Below are positions 33,789 to 42,208 of a DNA stretch of 56,656 nt, in pieces. The notes under the pieces are model-generated. The model was not told the DNA's origin. It searched no databases and worked only from the letters and a program-made list of their open reading frames with translations. Source of the DNA: Candidatus Syntrophosphaera sp. (lineage in GTDB: Bacteria; Cloacimonadota; Cloacimonadia; Cloacimonadales; Cloacimonadaceae); assembly GCA_019429425.1 (NCBI GenBank), contig JAHYIU010000006.1, positions 1 to 56,656 on the forward strand, given 5' to 3'. Both the position numbers and the translations under genes were made by a program. How positions within the stretch are numbered: the first letter of the stretch is position 1; every line of letters begins with the position of its first letter.

Positions 33789-36584
33789 TCACTTGACGAG
33801 CATCATCTTCCGGGTCTGGCTGACAGATGGAGTGCTCAGTTTGTAGAAGTAGATCCCGCTTCCGCAGGCCTGGCCATTGGCATCTCTTCCGTTCCAGTTA
33901 AGGTTGTGATAGCCTTCCGTGACGGAATAGCTTCTCACCACCTGGCCGGCGACGTTATAGATGGTCACGGTTCCGGTCTCGCCGGCTTTGAGCGCGACCT
34001 CGATGACAGTGTTGGCCCTGAAGGGGTTGGGATAGGCATTCTTCATCGATGTGACATTAGGCAGGACCGGCGGCACGTTGCCTTCCACGATCACGCTGAC
34101 GGGGCCGTGGAAATCGCTGTTCTGGTAGTCGACCGATTCCAGCCAGTAGTAGTAGGTATTTCCGATCTCGACTTCGGCATCGACCACACTGTAGGTTTGC
34201 GTCGTGCTGGTGTTGGTTGCCGGGATCAGAGAATTGCTGATCAGGCTGGAAACGGCTTGGTCGTTACTGGTGCCGCGATACACGCGATAGCCCACCATCT
34301 GGCTTTCGGACTGGCTCGTCCAGGAAATCTGGACATAGTTCTGGGCCGTCAGAGTCGCCGTGAAGCTGCTCAGTTCCACGGGTGTGGGAGGTTCCTGGGC
34401 TGCGGCGATATAGACATTGTCAATCATCAGGTCGTTATCGCCATTGCTGACAGTCGATTCTCCATAGAAGGCGAGGTATTTGATGCCAGTCACGCCATTG
34501 ATCGGGATGGTGAAGGTCGCGCCTGTAGCGGGGATTTCATTGAACACCCAGGCAGAGCCGGTGTTGTTCCATTCCCTCAGGATAACGGCATCGGCCATCA
34601 TGGGATCGTCACTGATGAACACGATGAACCTGTCGTCGTCCTGGGTGCCTGTGGGAGGCGTGGTTTGATTCCAAGCAACCAGGCCAGCGTCAAACACGAG
34701 TTCAAAATCGCCTCTGGTGCCGAAATCGATGGGAGGAGTGATCAGCCAGCCGTGGCGCGTGGTTCCGTAGATGTTGATCTTGGCGGCTTTATTGAGGGGA
34801 TCTGTTACGTTCAACCAGTCATCCTGAAACCATTGGGTTCCGGTGGCTGGGGGATCACCGTAAAAGAAGCTGAGTTGCGTCCAGTCCGGTACAGGCCAAA
34901 TTGCAAAATCAACTGCATAAGGCGGGTAAACTGTGGCATCGTAGCCAGTTCCCGTGATGGGGACGTCATGAGCCACCTTGGCCAGGTCGTCCGTTACAGT
35001 CAAGGTAACTGCGAAATCGCCAATCATTGTGGGAGCAAATTGGACGTCAAAGGTGAAGCTTTCATTAAATCCCAGGGGCGCGGTATAGGTGTTGTTGAGA
35101 ATGGAGAAGTATCCAGTGTCACCGGCAGTGAGATCAATGGATGTGATTCCCAAAGCTCCTTGCCCCGTATTTGTCACAGTGAATGTTTGAGAAGCGGTTG
35201 ATCCCACAAACACAATGCCAAAATCCTTGCTGGTGGGCGTGATGCTGAATTCTGGATCAGTTGGCAGAGGCACCGCGCTCAAGTTCAGGCTGAACTGGAA
35301 GGACTGCGGAGAGGGCCAGGTGGAAAGGATCACGAAATATGATCCCGCGGCAAGATCGACGGGGGTCATCGTCAAACTTGTGCTTGAGGTTGTAGCGCTT
35401 CTGAGCACAGGGGCGGGAGTGTCAGGATCGGGGCAGCTATCCAGGATAAACATACCGATCCAGCTTCCGGTTAGGGCGGTGAGGTCTCCGCTCAAGGTGC
35501 TGGCTTCGGTCAGAGTGAACTGCAGCACCATATCATCTCCATTTAGGTATGAGGAGCTTGGTGTGATCCAAGTGCTGCTGTAGTCATCGCCATAAAGAGC
35601 TGTGTCATCCACAAAGTCAACCAGGGGCAGAGTTATCGGATAAGGATTGCCACAGGTAGATCCGGGTGGACGGACATAGCCTTCGCCAGTCAGGTCAACA
35701 GTTGCTGTACCCAGGTTATGTACGATTGTGACCGTGCCCAAATGGGTTCCAACTATTGTTGGGGCAAATTCGACAGTGAAACTTGTGGATTCGTATTCCG
35801 CCAAATTCATGTCAGTTGGCGGGATGGTTATGCTGTAATAATCCCCAGCTATGGTCACACTGGTAAGGTCGAGGCTGCCACCGCCGTTGTTGGTGATGGT
35901 GAATTCCTTGGTGGCTGCCAGGCCCAATTCAACCTGCCCGAAATCCCAACTGAGGGGCGCAATGCTGAAGATCGGATCAGTCGAAGGAGTGATGAAGGCG
36001 ATATTGGCGCGATTATATGTCAGGGTGCCGGCAGTGACGGGGAAAGTGACGTCTGCGTATTTGTATACGGCCTTGTAGACTGGGGTTGTCGATGTGTAGC
36101 GGAAGTTAGGTCCGCTGGCCCAGACGCCGTCCCAGTTTTCCCAAAGGATCTCGACTCCGTCGGTGCCGTTCCAATTGAACGCGCTGCTGAATATGACATT
36201 ATGCCATCCTTCACCGTTCCAGGTATAGTCACCTTGAAATACCTGCCCAAACGCAGTGTTGTCGGGGTAGGTGTTGTCTGTTGAGGCATACTCCACGGCA
36301 GTTGTGTGGCGCATGTAGACGCGTTGGTCCACACTGACGTAGTTGACAGGAGTGTTGCCGACGTAATAGCCGATGCCGTTGATATCCCCGGCAGTCATGC
36401 CAGCCGCGGCCATTTCAGCGGCGGTGTAGATAACCTTGCTCCAGCTGTAATCATAATACCCGTAGAAGGGGATGTAACTTTGGGTCGAAGTGCCGTCCCC
36501 AATAATGAATGTGGCCGCCTGGGCGGTGAAACTCATTCCCAGCATCATGGCCAGGAACACGATAAACAGAACTGTCCTTTTCAT
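33789..36584 (-). CDS. Secreted choice-of-anchor repeat protein with sorting domain
   Basis: The 931-residue protein has no catalytic motif and is probably a surface or matrix component. ATG at 36584 (RBS AGGAG) begins the signal peptide KRTVLFIVFLAMMLGMSFT; further upstream in-frame starts would put a charged stretch before it. An N-terminal beta domain (about 25-200, GYYVGNTPVNYVSVDQRVYM) is followed by two Ig-like choice-of-anchor D repeats (FSIAPLSWDFGQVELG near 210 and FSITPTSKDFGIVFVG near 435). A concanavalin-like segment follows (about 560-740), then a fibronectin-like module (YRVYRGTSNDQAVSS). The last 80 residues (AYPNPFRANTVIEVALKAGE, CGSGIYFYKL) are a type IX/FlgD-like sorting domain. 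Its partners are unknown. Confidence 0.85.
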   Translation of the reverse strand: MKRTVLFIVFLAMMLGMSFTAQAATFIIGDGTSTQSYIPFYGYYDYSWSKVIYTAAEMAAAGMTAGDINGIGYYVGNTPVNYVSVDQRVYMRHTTAVEYASTDNTYPDNTAFGQVFQGDYTWNGEGWHNVIFSSAFNWNGTDGVEILWENWDGVWASGPNFRYTSTTPVYKAVYKYADVTFPVTAGTLTYNRANIAFITPSTDPIFSIAPLSWDFGQVELGLAATKEFTITNNGGGSLDLTSVTIAGDYYSITIPPTDMNLAEYESTSFTVEFAPTIVGTHLGTVTIVHNLGTATVDLTGEGYVRPPGSTCGNPYPITLPLVDFVDDTALYGDDYSSTWITPSSSYLNGDDMVLQFTLTEASTLSGDLTALTGSWIGMFILDSCPDPDTPAPVLRSATTSSTSLTMTPVDLAAGSYFVILSTWPSPQSFQFSLNLSAVPLPTDPEFSITPTSKDFGIVFVGSTASQTFTVTNTGQGALGITSIDLTAGDTGYFSILNNTYTAPLGFNESFTFDVQFAPTMIGDFAVTLTVTDDLAKVAHDVPITGTGYDATVYPPYAVDFAIWPVPDWTQLSFFYGDPPATGTQWFQDDWLNVTDPLNKAAKINIYGTTRHGWLITPPIDFGTRGDFELVFDAGLVAWNQTTPPTGTQDDDRFIVFISDDPMMADAVILREWNNTGSAWVFNEIPATGATFTIPINGVTGIKYLAFYGESTVSNGDNDLMIDNVYIAAAQEPPTPVELSSFTATLTAQNYVQISWTSQSESQMVGYRVYRGTSNDQAVSSLISNSLIPATNTSTTQTYSVVDAEVEIGNTYYYWLESVDYQNSDFHGPVSVIVEGNVPPVLPNVTSMKNAYPNPFRANTVIEVALKAGETGTVTIYNVAGQVVRSYSVTEGYHNLNWNGRDANGQACGSGIYFYKLSTPSVSQTRKMMLVK

Positions 36585-36754
36585 AAGTATCTCCTTATGT
36601 TGATTTTGCTTGTTTTGATTGCGGTATTGAACCTTGAGGTTGACTGCTTTTGGCAGTTCCATCATAGAACGACGTTTGTAAAAACCAAAAAAGTTCCGGA
36701 TGCCGGGCATCCAATCGGGCCATAAACATATACAAATCCTTGTCTAATATCTTC

Positions 36755-36777
36755 AATGCGCATAATGAAAGCGCATT
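36755..36777. promoter_or_regulatory. Inverted repeat AATGCGC-N9-GCGCATT
   Basis: A perfect 7-base inverted repeat lies downstream of the candidate promoter and about 170 bases ahead of the start codon of the leftward secreted-protein gene. In that position it could be an operator or a leader hairpin in the mRNA. No regulator is known. Confidence 0.35.
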
Positions 36778-36793
36778 AAACCTCTGTCTATCC

Positions 36794-36823
36794 TAAATAA
36801 AATCTTCTGCAATATTCTGTCAA
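36794..36823 (-). promoter_or_regulatory. Candidate promoter of the secreted choice-of-anchor gene
   Basis: On the minus strand a perfect -35 TTGACA (36818-36823) is followed after 18 bases by TATTTA (36794-36799), a poor -10. The position 210 bases upstream of the start codon would give a long leader. Support is mainly the -35. Confidence 0.35.
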
Positions 36824-36953
36824 GCAGAATCTTACAATTTTGGGCCTGATCTTGGCGAAATAAATCCACACACAGCACAACATCCATATATCACAGCCTT
36901 TTAGCCCATCTCGCCCTCTTCCTCTCTTCTCATCCCGATTGGATGCTCAGCGT

Positions 36954-36993
36954 ACACATCCCGAACAACATTGGGGATGTGTTGGGCGAATGT
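36954..36993. repeat. Palindromic intergenic element, copy 2
   Basis: CACATCCC (36955-36962) and GGGATGTG (36974-36981) form a perfect 8-bp stem around GAACAACATTG. The right arm continues GTTGGGCGAATGT, the reverse complement of the intact left arm of copy 1 (ACATTCGCCC). The left outer arm here has decayed. The two copies together reconstruct a palindrome of about 20-bp arms with loop GAACAAYRTT. Confidence 0.6.
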
Positions 36994-37139
36994 AGCCTGG
37001 GAATGAGATGTGATCCTGGGGCCGGATAGGGCGGGAACGGCGAATGAGAAAGAATTTCAGAGAACCGGCTTGGTTTTGCGGACAATGTACTTTACCAGTC
37101 TGACGTATCCGCCTGGAACAATGCGCATAGGGAAGCGGG

Positions 37140-37176
37140 TGATAAGAAGAACCCCCGGAATCTTGGTTCCGGGGGC
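37140..37176 (-). terminator. Rho-independent terminator of the Sel1-repeat gene
   Basis: Read leftward, CCCCCGGAA (37167-37175 on the plus strand) pairs with TTCCGGGGG (37152-37160) around a 6-base loop, followed by TTCTTCTTAT. It lies 60 bases after the Sel1-repeat stop codon. Confidence 0.8.
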
Positions 37177-37236
37177 CAAAGGAGCTGGGTAAAGATACTG
37201 GAAAATCAGGTACTGAGCCTGTTCAAGGCTGATGAC

Positions 37237-38424
37237 TCATTCGGTGTAATGATCGCCGAACCAGACCTCGATCCGCTCGAGGATGTTGTCGATGTCCTTG
37301 GCGGAAAACTCCGAGGCGAGCAGATCACGTGCGCTGACGGCATCCTCTTCACCTTTCGCGGCAGCCAGGGAAAGCCAGAAGAAGGCTTCATAGGCGTTTT
37401 CCGGAACGCCGTCGCCAAAGGCGTAGCTAAGCCCGATCTCGTATTGGGCGGTGGAGTGGCCTTGGTCGGCGGCCCGCAGGAACCACTTTGCGGCTTCGGC
37501 GTGGTTTTTGGCAAGGTTGGCGCCAGTGTAATACTCTTTGCCCAGGGCATACTGGGCTTCGGCGAAATTCAGGTTGGCAGAGGAAAGCAGCCATTTTTCG
37601 GCTTCAGTGGCGTTTTTGGCGGTTCCCTCTCCGTTCAGATGGGCCAGGCCGAGGCTGTAGTGGGCTGCGGGATGGTTCTTTTCGGCGGCTGAAAGATACC
37701 AGCTCAGGGCTTCGGATTTGTTTTGGTTCATACCCTCGCCGCTGGCGTAGGCGAGCCCGAGATTGTATTGGGAGTGGGCGTCACCCAGTTCCGCCCCGCG
37801 GCGGTACCAGCGCACAGCCTCTTTTGGGTCCGGAGCGGTCCCTTCGCCATATTTATAGCAATAGGCCAGGTCGTTTATGGCCTCGATCTCATTCTGGGCT
37901 GCAGCCAGGCGGAACCATTTTATGGCCTCAAATTTGTCTTGATCCACTCCACCGCCGTTACAATAGAGCCTGCCCAGAAAATATTGGGCCCGGGCATGGC
38001 CCTGGTCAGCGGCCATTTCATACCACTTCAGGGCTTCCTTTTTGTTTTTGACTATGCCCTCGCCGGTTTCATAACACATTCCCAGGCTGAATTGGGCGGC
38101 GGCAAGACCCTTGTTAGCGGCCTGGCGGTACCATTTGACGGCTTCTTTCTTGTCCTGCGCCACGCCCTCGCCATTGAAATAGCAATAGCCCAGGTTGTTC
38201 TGGGCACCGGGATGGCCTTGCTCGGCTGCGAGGCCGTACCATTGATAGGCTATCATCATATCCTGTTGAACTCCCAGCCCGTCCTGATAGCAGATCCCCA
38301 GTTGGAACTGCGCTTCCGCCCCACCTTTCTGGGCCGCTGAGAGCAGCTCGTTGGTGAAAGTGAGCTGTCCATATATTACGGCTGCCAAAGCCAGCCAAAG
38401 CAAAATAAATATTAGCTTGCGCAT
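37237..38424 (-). CDS. Exported Sel1-like repeat protein
   Basis: The 395-residue protein has a signal peptide (LIFILLWLALAAVIYG) and then about nine 36-residue Sel1/TPR-like repeats of the pattern A-x-A-Q-x-x-L-G-x-x-Y-x-x-G-x-G-V (for example AEAQFQLGICYQDGLGVQQD), ending with a short acidic tail. Such helical solenoids hold protein partners together, often in envelope signalling or cell-wall assembly; no partner is obvious. The RBS GGAGG lies before the ATG. The gene is set apart by 44 bases from the aldolase upstream and has its own terminator. Repeats are regular and show no frameshift. Confidence 0.9.
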   Translation of the reverse strand: MRKLIFILLWLALAAVIYGQLTFTNELLSAAQKGGAEAQFQLGICYQDGLGVQQDMMIAYQWYGLAAEQGHPGAQNNLGYCYFNGEGVAQDKKEAVKWYRQAANKGLAAAQFSLGMCYETGEGIVKNKKEALKWYEMAADQGHARAQYFLGRLYCNGGGVDQDKFEAIKWFRLAAAQNEIEAINDLAYCYKYGEGTAPDPKEAVRWYRRGAELGDAHSQYNLGLAYASGEGMNQNKSEALSWYLSAAEKNHPAAHYSLGLAHLNGEGTAKNATEAEKWLLSSANLNFAEAQYALGKEYYTGANLAKNHAEAAKWFLRAADQGHSTAQYEIGLSYAFGDGVPENAYEAFFWLSLAAAKGEEDAVSARDLLASEFSAKDIDNILERIEVWFGDHYTE

Positions 38425-38468
38425 CTCACACCTCCTATAAAGGTAAGGACATAAATATCCTGCCGCGC

Positions 38469-39185
38469 TTATTTCGTCAAGCTAAATTTGCGGAGCAGGA
38501 CCTGGGCGGCTTTTTCCGCGACCTCCATAAAGTCCAGGGCCTCGTCTGGATCCAGGCCGGTGCTGACGATCCCGTGGCCCTGCCAGACCAGAACCTTGCG
38601 GGAGCCGATAGCCCGTAGGCTGCATTCGGCTAATTCTTTTGAGCCGGGTGGGGATGTCGGGGTTGTGGCCACTCCCTGAGGCAAATACAGGTGAAGTTCC
38701 GGCAGGGCATCATCCAGCGCCTGATTGAGCAGGCCCTCGTTTTGATAGAGTTCCAAACCGCCAAGCACGATCACGCTGGCGGGATGGGAATGCAGGACGA
38801 CCCTGTCGTCCCGGTTCTCTGAGAGGAAATGCTGCTGCAGAGAGAGGTGGCAGAGCCATTCGGATGTGGGTTTTCCCCCTTGGGGATGGATGTGTTCCAG
38901 GCCGTTTTGGATCGAGATCAAGACCAGGTTGCAAAGCGGATCGACGGCCAAATCGCGATAACGGCTGCCCGTGCGGGAAACGATGAACCACTGTGCGGTG
39001 TCGCCAATGATTGAGTTCAGTTCAGGGCTGACGTTGACGGAGATGTTGCCAGCGTTGGCTTCGCACCAGCCGCGCAGATTGATCTGCGCCGCGACCGCCC
39101 TGATCCTGCCCATCAATTCTTGTAGCCAAGCGGAATTTGCAACCAGATCGCCAAGATCTAAAGAGTCTCTAATCCTTATCTCCAT
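38469..39185 (-). CDS. Class II aldolase/adducin family protein (RhaD-like)
   Basis: Zinc-dependent class II aldolases of this family cleave sugar phosphates such as rhamnulose- or fuculose-1-phosphate. The 238-residue protein has GWCEANAGNISVNV (phosphate-binding Asn-rich loop), FIVSRTGSRYRDL, the zinc ligands in VVLHSHPASVIVL, and LVWQGHGIVS with the third His. The layout and the long spacing resemble RhaD more than the shorter FucA. No rhamnose or fucose genes lie nearby; its start overlaps the acyl synthetase by 17 bases, so the two are translated together. The substrate is therefore open. Confidence 0.85.
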   Translation of the reverse strand: MEIRIRDSLDLGDLVANSAWLQELMGRIRAVAAQINLRGWCEANAGNISVNVSPELNSIIGDTAQWFIVSRTGSRYRDLAVDPLCNLVLISIQNGLEHIHPQGGKPTSEWLCHLSLQQHFLSENRDDRVVLHSHPASVIVLGGLELYQNEGLLNQALDDALPELHLYLPQGVATTPTSPPGSKELAECSLRAIGSRKVLVWQGHGIVSTGLDPDEALDFMEVAEKAAQVLLRKFSLTK

Positions 39186-40704
39186 TTGTATTGCGTTCGC
39201 GGCAGATCTTTTCCACGGCGCGGAAATTGACTTTGCCGCTGGCCATCATCGGGATGTCCTCGATCACGTAGAACTGGCGCGGCACGGCAATGGACGGCAA
39301 TTCCTTCTTGAGTTGTTTGAGCACCTTGTGCATGTCGAAATTGCCATTGGCGACCGCGGCCACGACATCCGCGCCCTTGGTTGGATTGGGAACGTCGACC
39401 ACGCAGCAGATCACATCCTCGGGCAGCAGGCGGCTGAGCACTTCCTCCACCCTGACCAGGGAAACCATTTCCCCGCCCACTTTCACGAAACGTTTGAGCC
39501 TGCCCTTATGCCAAAGATAGCCGTCGTCATCGATCAGGCCGATATCGCCGGTGTCGTACCAGCCATTGTGGATGCGGAGTGAGGTCTCTTCAATATCGCC
39601 CAGGTATCCTTCCATGACCATGTCGCCTTTGACGAGGACCTTTCCTTCCTGATTGGGTCCCAGAACCTTATCGGTATTGATGTCCTGGATGCGGACCTGG
39701 ACTCCGGGCAGGGGTGGGCCGACGCTGCCGAGTTTGTGTACCCCAGGATAGGTCGTGGATATGACCGGCGAGGTCTCGGTCGTGCCGTAGCCCTCAAACA
39801 CCGTGATCCCGTGTTTCCTGATGAATCCCTCATATACCTTGTTGGGAAGCTTGTCCGCTCCGGCTATGGCTAAACGGATGCTGGCGAAATCTCCCGGTTC
39901 GGATTTTTGCAAGTAACCGTAGAAAAATGAGGGCGTGGCTGTCATGAAAGTCACCTTGTATTGGCGCACCAATTCGCTGATCGTTTTATACTCAAGCGGG
40001 TTGGGGTGCGTGACCATGGTCGAGCCCAATAGCAGGGGGAGCCAGAAATTGGTGGTGAGGCCAAAGACGTGGAACAGGGGCAGCATGGCCATGAAAACGT
40101 CGGTGTGGTCCAGCCTGACCAATTGGGGCACGGCATCCACGTTGTGCAGGATGTTGCGGTGGGAAAGCTGCACGGCCTTGGGCTCCTTTTCGCTGCCGCT
40201 GGTGAAGAGGATCACGCTGATCTCGTTTTCGCTGCCGCTGTGGACCATTCCTTTGAGGACGGCAAAGGGAAGCTTGGAGATCGCGGCGGCCTTGAGTTTG
40301 GCCACAATGGTGACCTTGGCGAGGATATCCTCGACAAAGATCATGTGGTCAATTGCCGGGAGATTCAGCTTATCGAGCAGTTTCTTGCTGGTGATGATCG
40401 TCTTGAATCCGCATTTTTCCCTGGCGTAGCGGCAGTTTTCGATCGCGCCCGTGGAATAGTTGATCATCACGGGGATCTTGCCGTTCATCAGGCTCCCGAT
40501 GATGCCCAGCATGCATCCGGTCGAGGTGGGAAGAAGGATTCCCACGTATTTTCCCTTGATCTTGCCAATGTGTTCTTTGAGGATCAGCGAGGCGATCAGC
40601 AATCTGCCATAGGTGTAGTCTTTGTCGGTGGCTTTGTCATGGACCGCGATATGTCCCGGCCTTTTCTTTGCCACCTGCATGAAGCGCTGATGCAATTGTA
40701 ACAT
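39169..40704 (-). CDS. AMP-forming acyl-CoA/acyl-ACP synthetase
   Basis: The 511-residue enzyme activates a fatty acid with ATP to an acyl-AMP and passes it to CoA or ACP. Motifs are ILFTSGSEKEPKAVQLSHRN (the phosphate loop, S-G-S-E as in Aas-type synthetases rather than S-G-T-T), LPLFHVFGL, EGYGTTETSPVIS, WYDTGDIG and GRLKRFVKVGGE. A C-terminal lysine lies in the typical position (MASGKVNFRAVE). The P-loop and opening resemble the synthetase half of Aas, which recycles lysophospholipid acyl chains, but no acyltransferase domain is present. The RBS is AAAGGAG. It sits 18 bases after a five-gene membrane cluster, suggesting a link to membrane lipid. Confidence 0.9.
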   Translation of the reverse strand: MLQLHQRFMQVAKKRPGHIAVHDKATDKDYTYGRLLIASLILKEHIGKIKGKYVGILLPTSTGCMLGIIGSLMNGKIPVMINYSTGAIENCRYAREKCGFKTIITSKKLLDKLNLPAIDHMIFVEDILAKVTIVAKLKAAAISKLPFAVLKGMVHSGSENEISVILFTSGSEKEPKAVQLSHRNILHNVDAVPQLVRLDHTDVFMAMLPLFHVFGLTTNFWLPLLLGSTMVTHPNPLEYKTISELVRQYKVTFMTATPSFFYGYLQKSEPGDFASIRLAIAGADKLPNKVYEGFIRKHGITVFEGYGTTETSPVISTTYPGVHKLGSVGPPLPGVQVRIQDINTDKVLGPNQEGKVLVKGDMVMEGYLGDIEETSLRIHNGWYDTGDIGLIDDDGYLWHKGRLKRFVKVGGEMVSLVRVEEVLSRLLPEDVICCVVDVPNPTKGADVVAAVANGNFDMHKVLKQLKKELPSIAVPRQFYVIEDIPMMASGKVNFRAVEKICRERNTNGDKD

Positions 40705-40722
40705 AACAAACTCCTTTGAGGT

Positions 40723-41361
40723 TTATCGGATGATATGCAGCCAATCCCGCAACAAGAAATCCAACCTTCCGATGAGCAGGGATATACGGGCCATGACGGT
40801 GTAGCCGAAGGAAGCGCCGAAGCTGACCATCAAAAACCAGATTCCGATCTTGGAGGGAACGGCAAAGACGCCTTCTTTCTTCCTGCTGAAATAGAAGAAA
40901 TAAACCCCGCAAAGGGTCCCGATGATCAGCAGGATGGTACCCACGACATCCACCGCGGAAGTGAATTTGAAGGGATTGATCATGGTGGCGGCGATCTGGC
41001 TGAGGAAATCGGCCTTGAAACTCAGCAGCATATAGATCGCGGCCGTCGTTCCCACCATGATGGCGATCGGATAGCGGCTTACCCATTGCAGGGAGGGGAT
41101 CATGCGCAACAGCATCATCAGGCCGAGGGCAAAGGGTATGAGCAGCAGCCAGTTGTTGGCAAAATCGGTGAGCAGCAGGTTGAACAGGTTGGGCACCAGG
41201 ATATTGTAGATCGTGTAGATCAGCCAATAACCCGCGGAGAGGCCGACGAAGATCTGCTCTGACAGTTTGTAGAAAGGATTGTCCTTATACAGGAAACTGA
41301 AGATGCTGAGGGTGAAGAAAGCACCCAGCCAGATACCGAGGACCGTCATCAGGTCAGCCAT
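40723..41361 (-). CDS. Unassigned integral membrane protein (cluster gene 5)
   Basis: The 212-residue protein has about six predicted membrane helices (LGIWLGAFFTLSIFSFLY, WLIYTIYNILV, WLLLIPFALGLMMLL, AIMVGTTAAIYMLL, VVGTILLIIGTLCGVYFF and GIWFLMVSFGASFGYTVM) and no catalytic motif I recognise. Basic residues stand at the cytosolic ends (FSRKKEGVF, ISLLIGRLDFLLR). GGAGGTGAAAA precedes the ATG; its start overlaps the preceding gene by 8 bases. It is the last of five coupled envelope genes and the acyl synthetase follows. The family is unknown to me; shared operon structure suggests a subunit of one membrane complex. Confidence 0.72.
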   Translation of the reverse strand: MADLMTVLGIWLGAFFTLSIFSFLYKDNPFYKLSEQIFVGLSAGYWLIYTIYNILVPNLFNLLLTDFANNWLLLIPFALGLMMLLRMIPSLQWVSRYPIAIMVGTTAAIYMLLSFKADFLSQIAATMINPFKFTSAVDVVGTILLIIGTLCGVYFFYFSRKKEGVFAVPSKIGIWFLMVSFGASFGYTVMARISLLIGRLDFLLRDWLHIIR

Positions 41362-42208
41362 TTTTCACCTCCCCTTGCTTGGCGTCGGCTTTTCTTTTGC
41401 GCCAGGCCTTGACATTGCCGATGGCGATGAGGATCAGGATCAGGATGTGGGCCACTGACTGGGGATTCATGTTCAGGCTGGCAGAGCCTTCATAGCCCAG
41501 CAGCAGTTCATACTCGGCCGCGGCCTTCATTCCTCCCATCAATCCGTAGAGTTGGTTTTGGTCATTCACGTAGGGCAGGAAACCCGGAGCGCTGACGGCT
41601 GTGGTGCCGCCGGCCACGGGAACGTCGTACTTGCCCTTGGCCGTCATGATCCAGTCTCTGAGGCCGGGGTCCCCGGCGGAGAGGGAAACCACGTATTTGA
41701 TGTCCCGCAGGGATTTGACCGGCCTGAGGAGTTCGATGTCCTCATAGTCCAGGCCGGAGGTGTCTTTGGGAAAAACAGTCTTGAAATTACGGCCCATGCC
41801 CTGGATCACGACCATCCCGCCGACCTTGTAGCCGAGGTTAACGTAATCCAGCCCATAGACCTTCTCATTGTTGAATTTCTTCTGCACTTCAGCAAAGGCC
41901 AGGTCCGCCATTTTTGAGCCCTGGGGCCACATTGCCGTGGCGATCACCCTGTGCTCCTTTTTCCAGGCATGCTCGATCACGGCCAGGGCCATGGGCTGCA
42001 GTTCCGTAACTGTGGAGGGGTCATAATCGAAGGAAATGATCACCACCGACTTGGGGGGTGTGTTTTCCACCAGGTCGTAGGCTTTTTTGGTGAGGGGGGT
42101 TCCATAGGTTTTCATGCCAAGGGGAAAAATCAGCGGCAAGGCCACAGCTATGACCAGCACCAGGAAGACGATCCGGCGTTCGATCTGGGTTCTGTCCAGC
42201 TTGCTCAT
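41354..42208 (-). CDS. Unassigned membrane-anchored protein (cluster gene 4)
   Basis: The 284-residue protein has an N-terminal membrane helix (IVFLVLVIAVALPLIFPLG). A soluble domain of about 220 residues on the far side of the membrane follows (KSVVIISFDYDPSTVTELQP, HRVIATAMWPQGSKMADL, VSLSAGDPGLRDWIMTAKG). A C-terminal helix (VAHILILILIAIGNVKAW) with a basic tail (RKRKADAKQG) closes it. The alternating beta and alpha pattern is Rossmann-like, but no cofactor motif or known family was recognised. ATG at 42208 is chosen because GGAGG precedes it and the ATGA overlaps gene 3; an upstream start would enter gene 3. Function unknown. Confidence 0.72.
   Translation of the reverse strand: MSKLDRTQIERRIVFLVLVIAVALPLIFPLGMKTYGTPLTKKAYDLVENTPPKSVVIISFDYDPSTVTELQPMALAVIEHAWKKEHRVIATAMWPQGSKMADLAFAEVQKKFNNEKVYGLDYVNLGYKVGGMVVIQGMGRNFKTVFPKDTSGLDYEDIELLRPVKSLRDIKYVVSLSAGDPGLRDWIMTAKGKYDVPVAGGTTAVSAPGFLPYVNDQNQLYGLMGGMKAAAEYELLLGYEGSASLNMNPQSVAHILILILIAIGNVKAWRKRKADAKQGEVKNG

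Larger units (their letters stand above)
36585..37236. other. Gene-free stretch with promoter, repeat and terminator
   Basis: These 650 bases are AT-rich near the secreted-protein gene and contain, from left to right, an RBS and leader, an inverted repeat (36755-36777), a candidate minus-strand promoter (36794-36823), palindromic element copy 2 (36954-36993) and the terminator of the Sel1-repeat gene (37140-37176). Between 36994 and 37140 I see no further gene or structure. Confidence 0.6.

Noticed and set aside
33906-35201. 431-codon open frame antisense to the choice-of-anchor gene
   Set aside because: The minus-strand protein has signal peptide, Ig-like repeats and sorting domain; the other frame has none.
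37237-38424. Regular 36-residue periodicity considered as a DNA tandem repeat or CRISPR
   Set aside because: The period is in the protein (Sel1 repeats); the DNA copies are diverged and there are no identical repeats with spacers.
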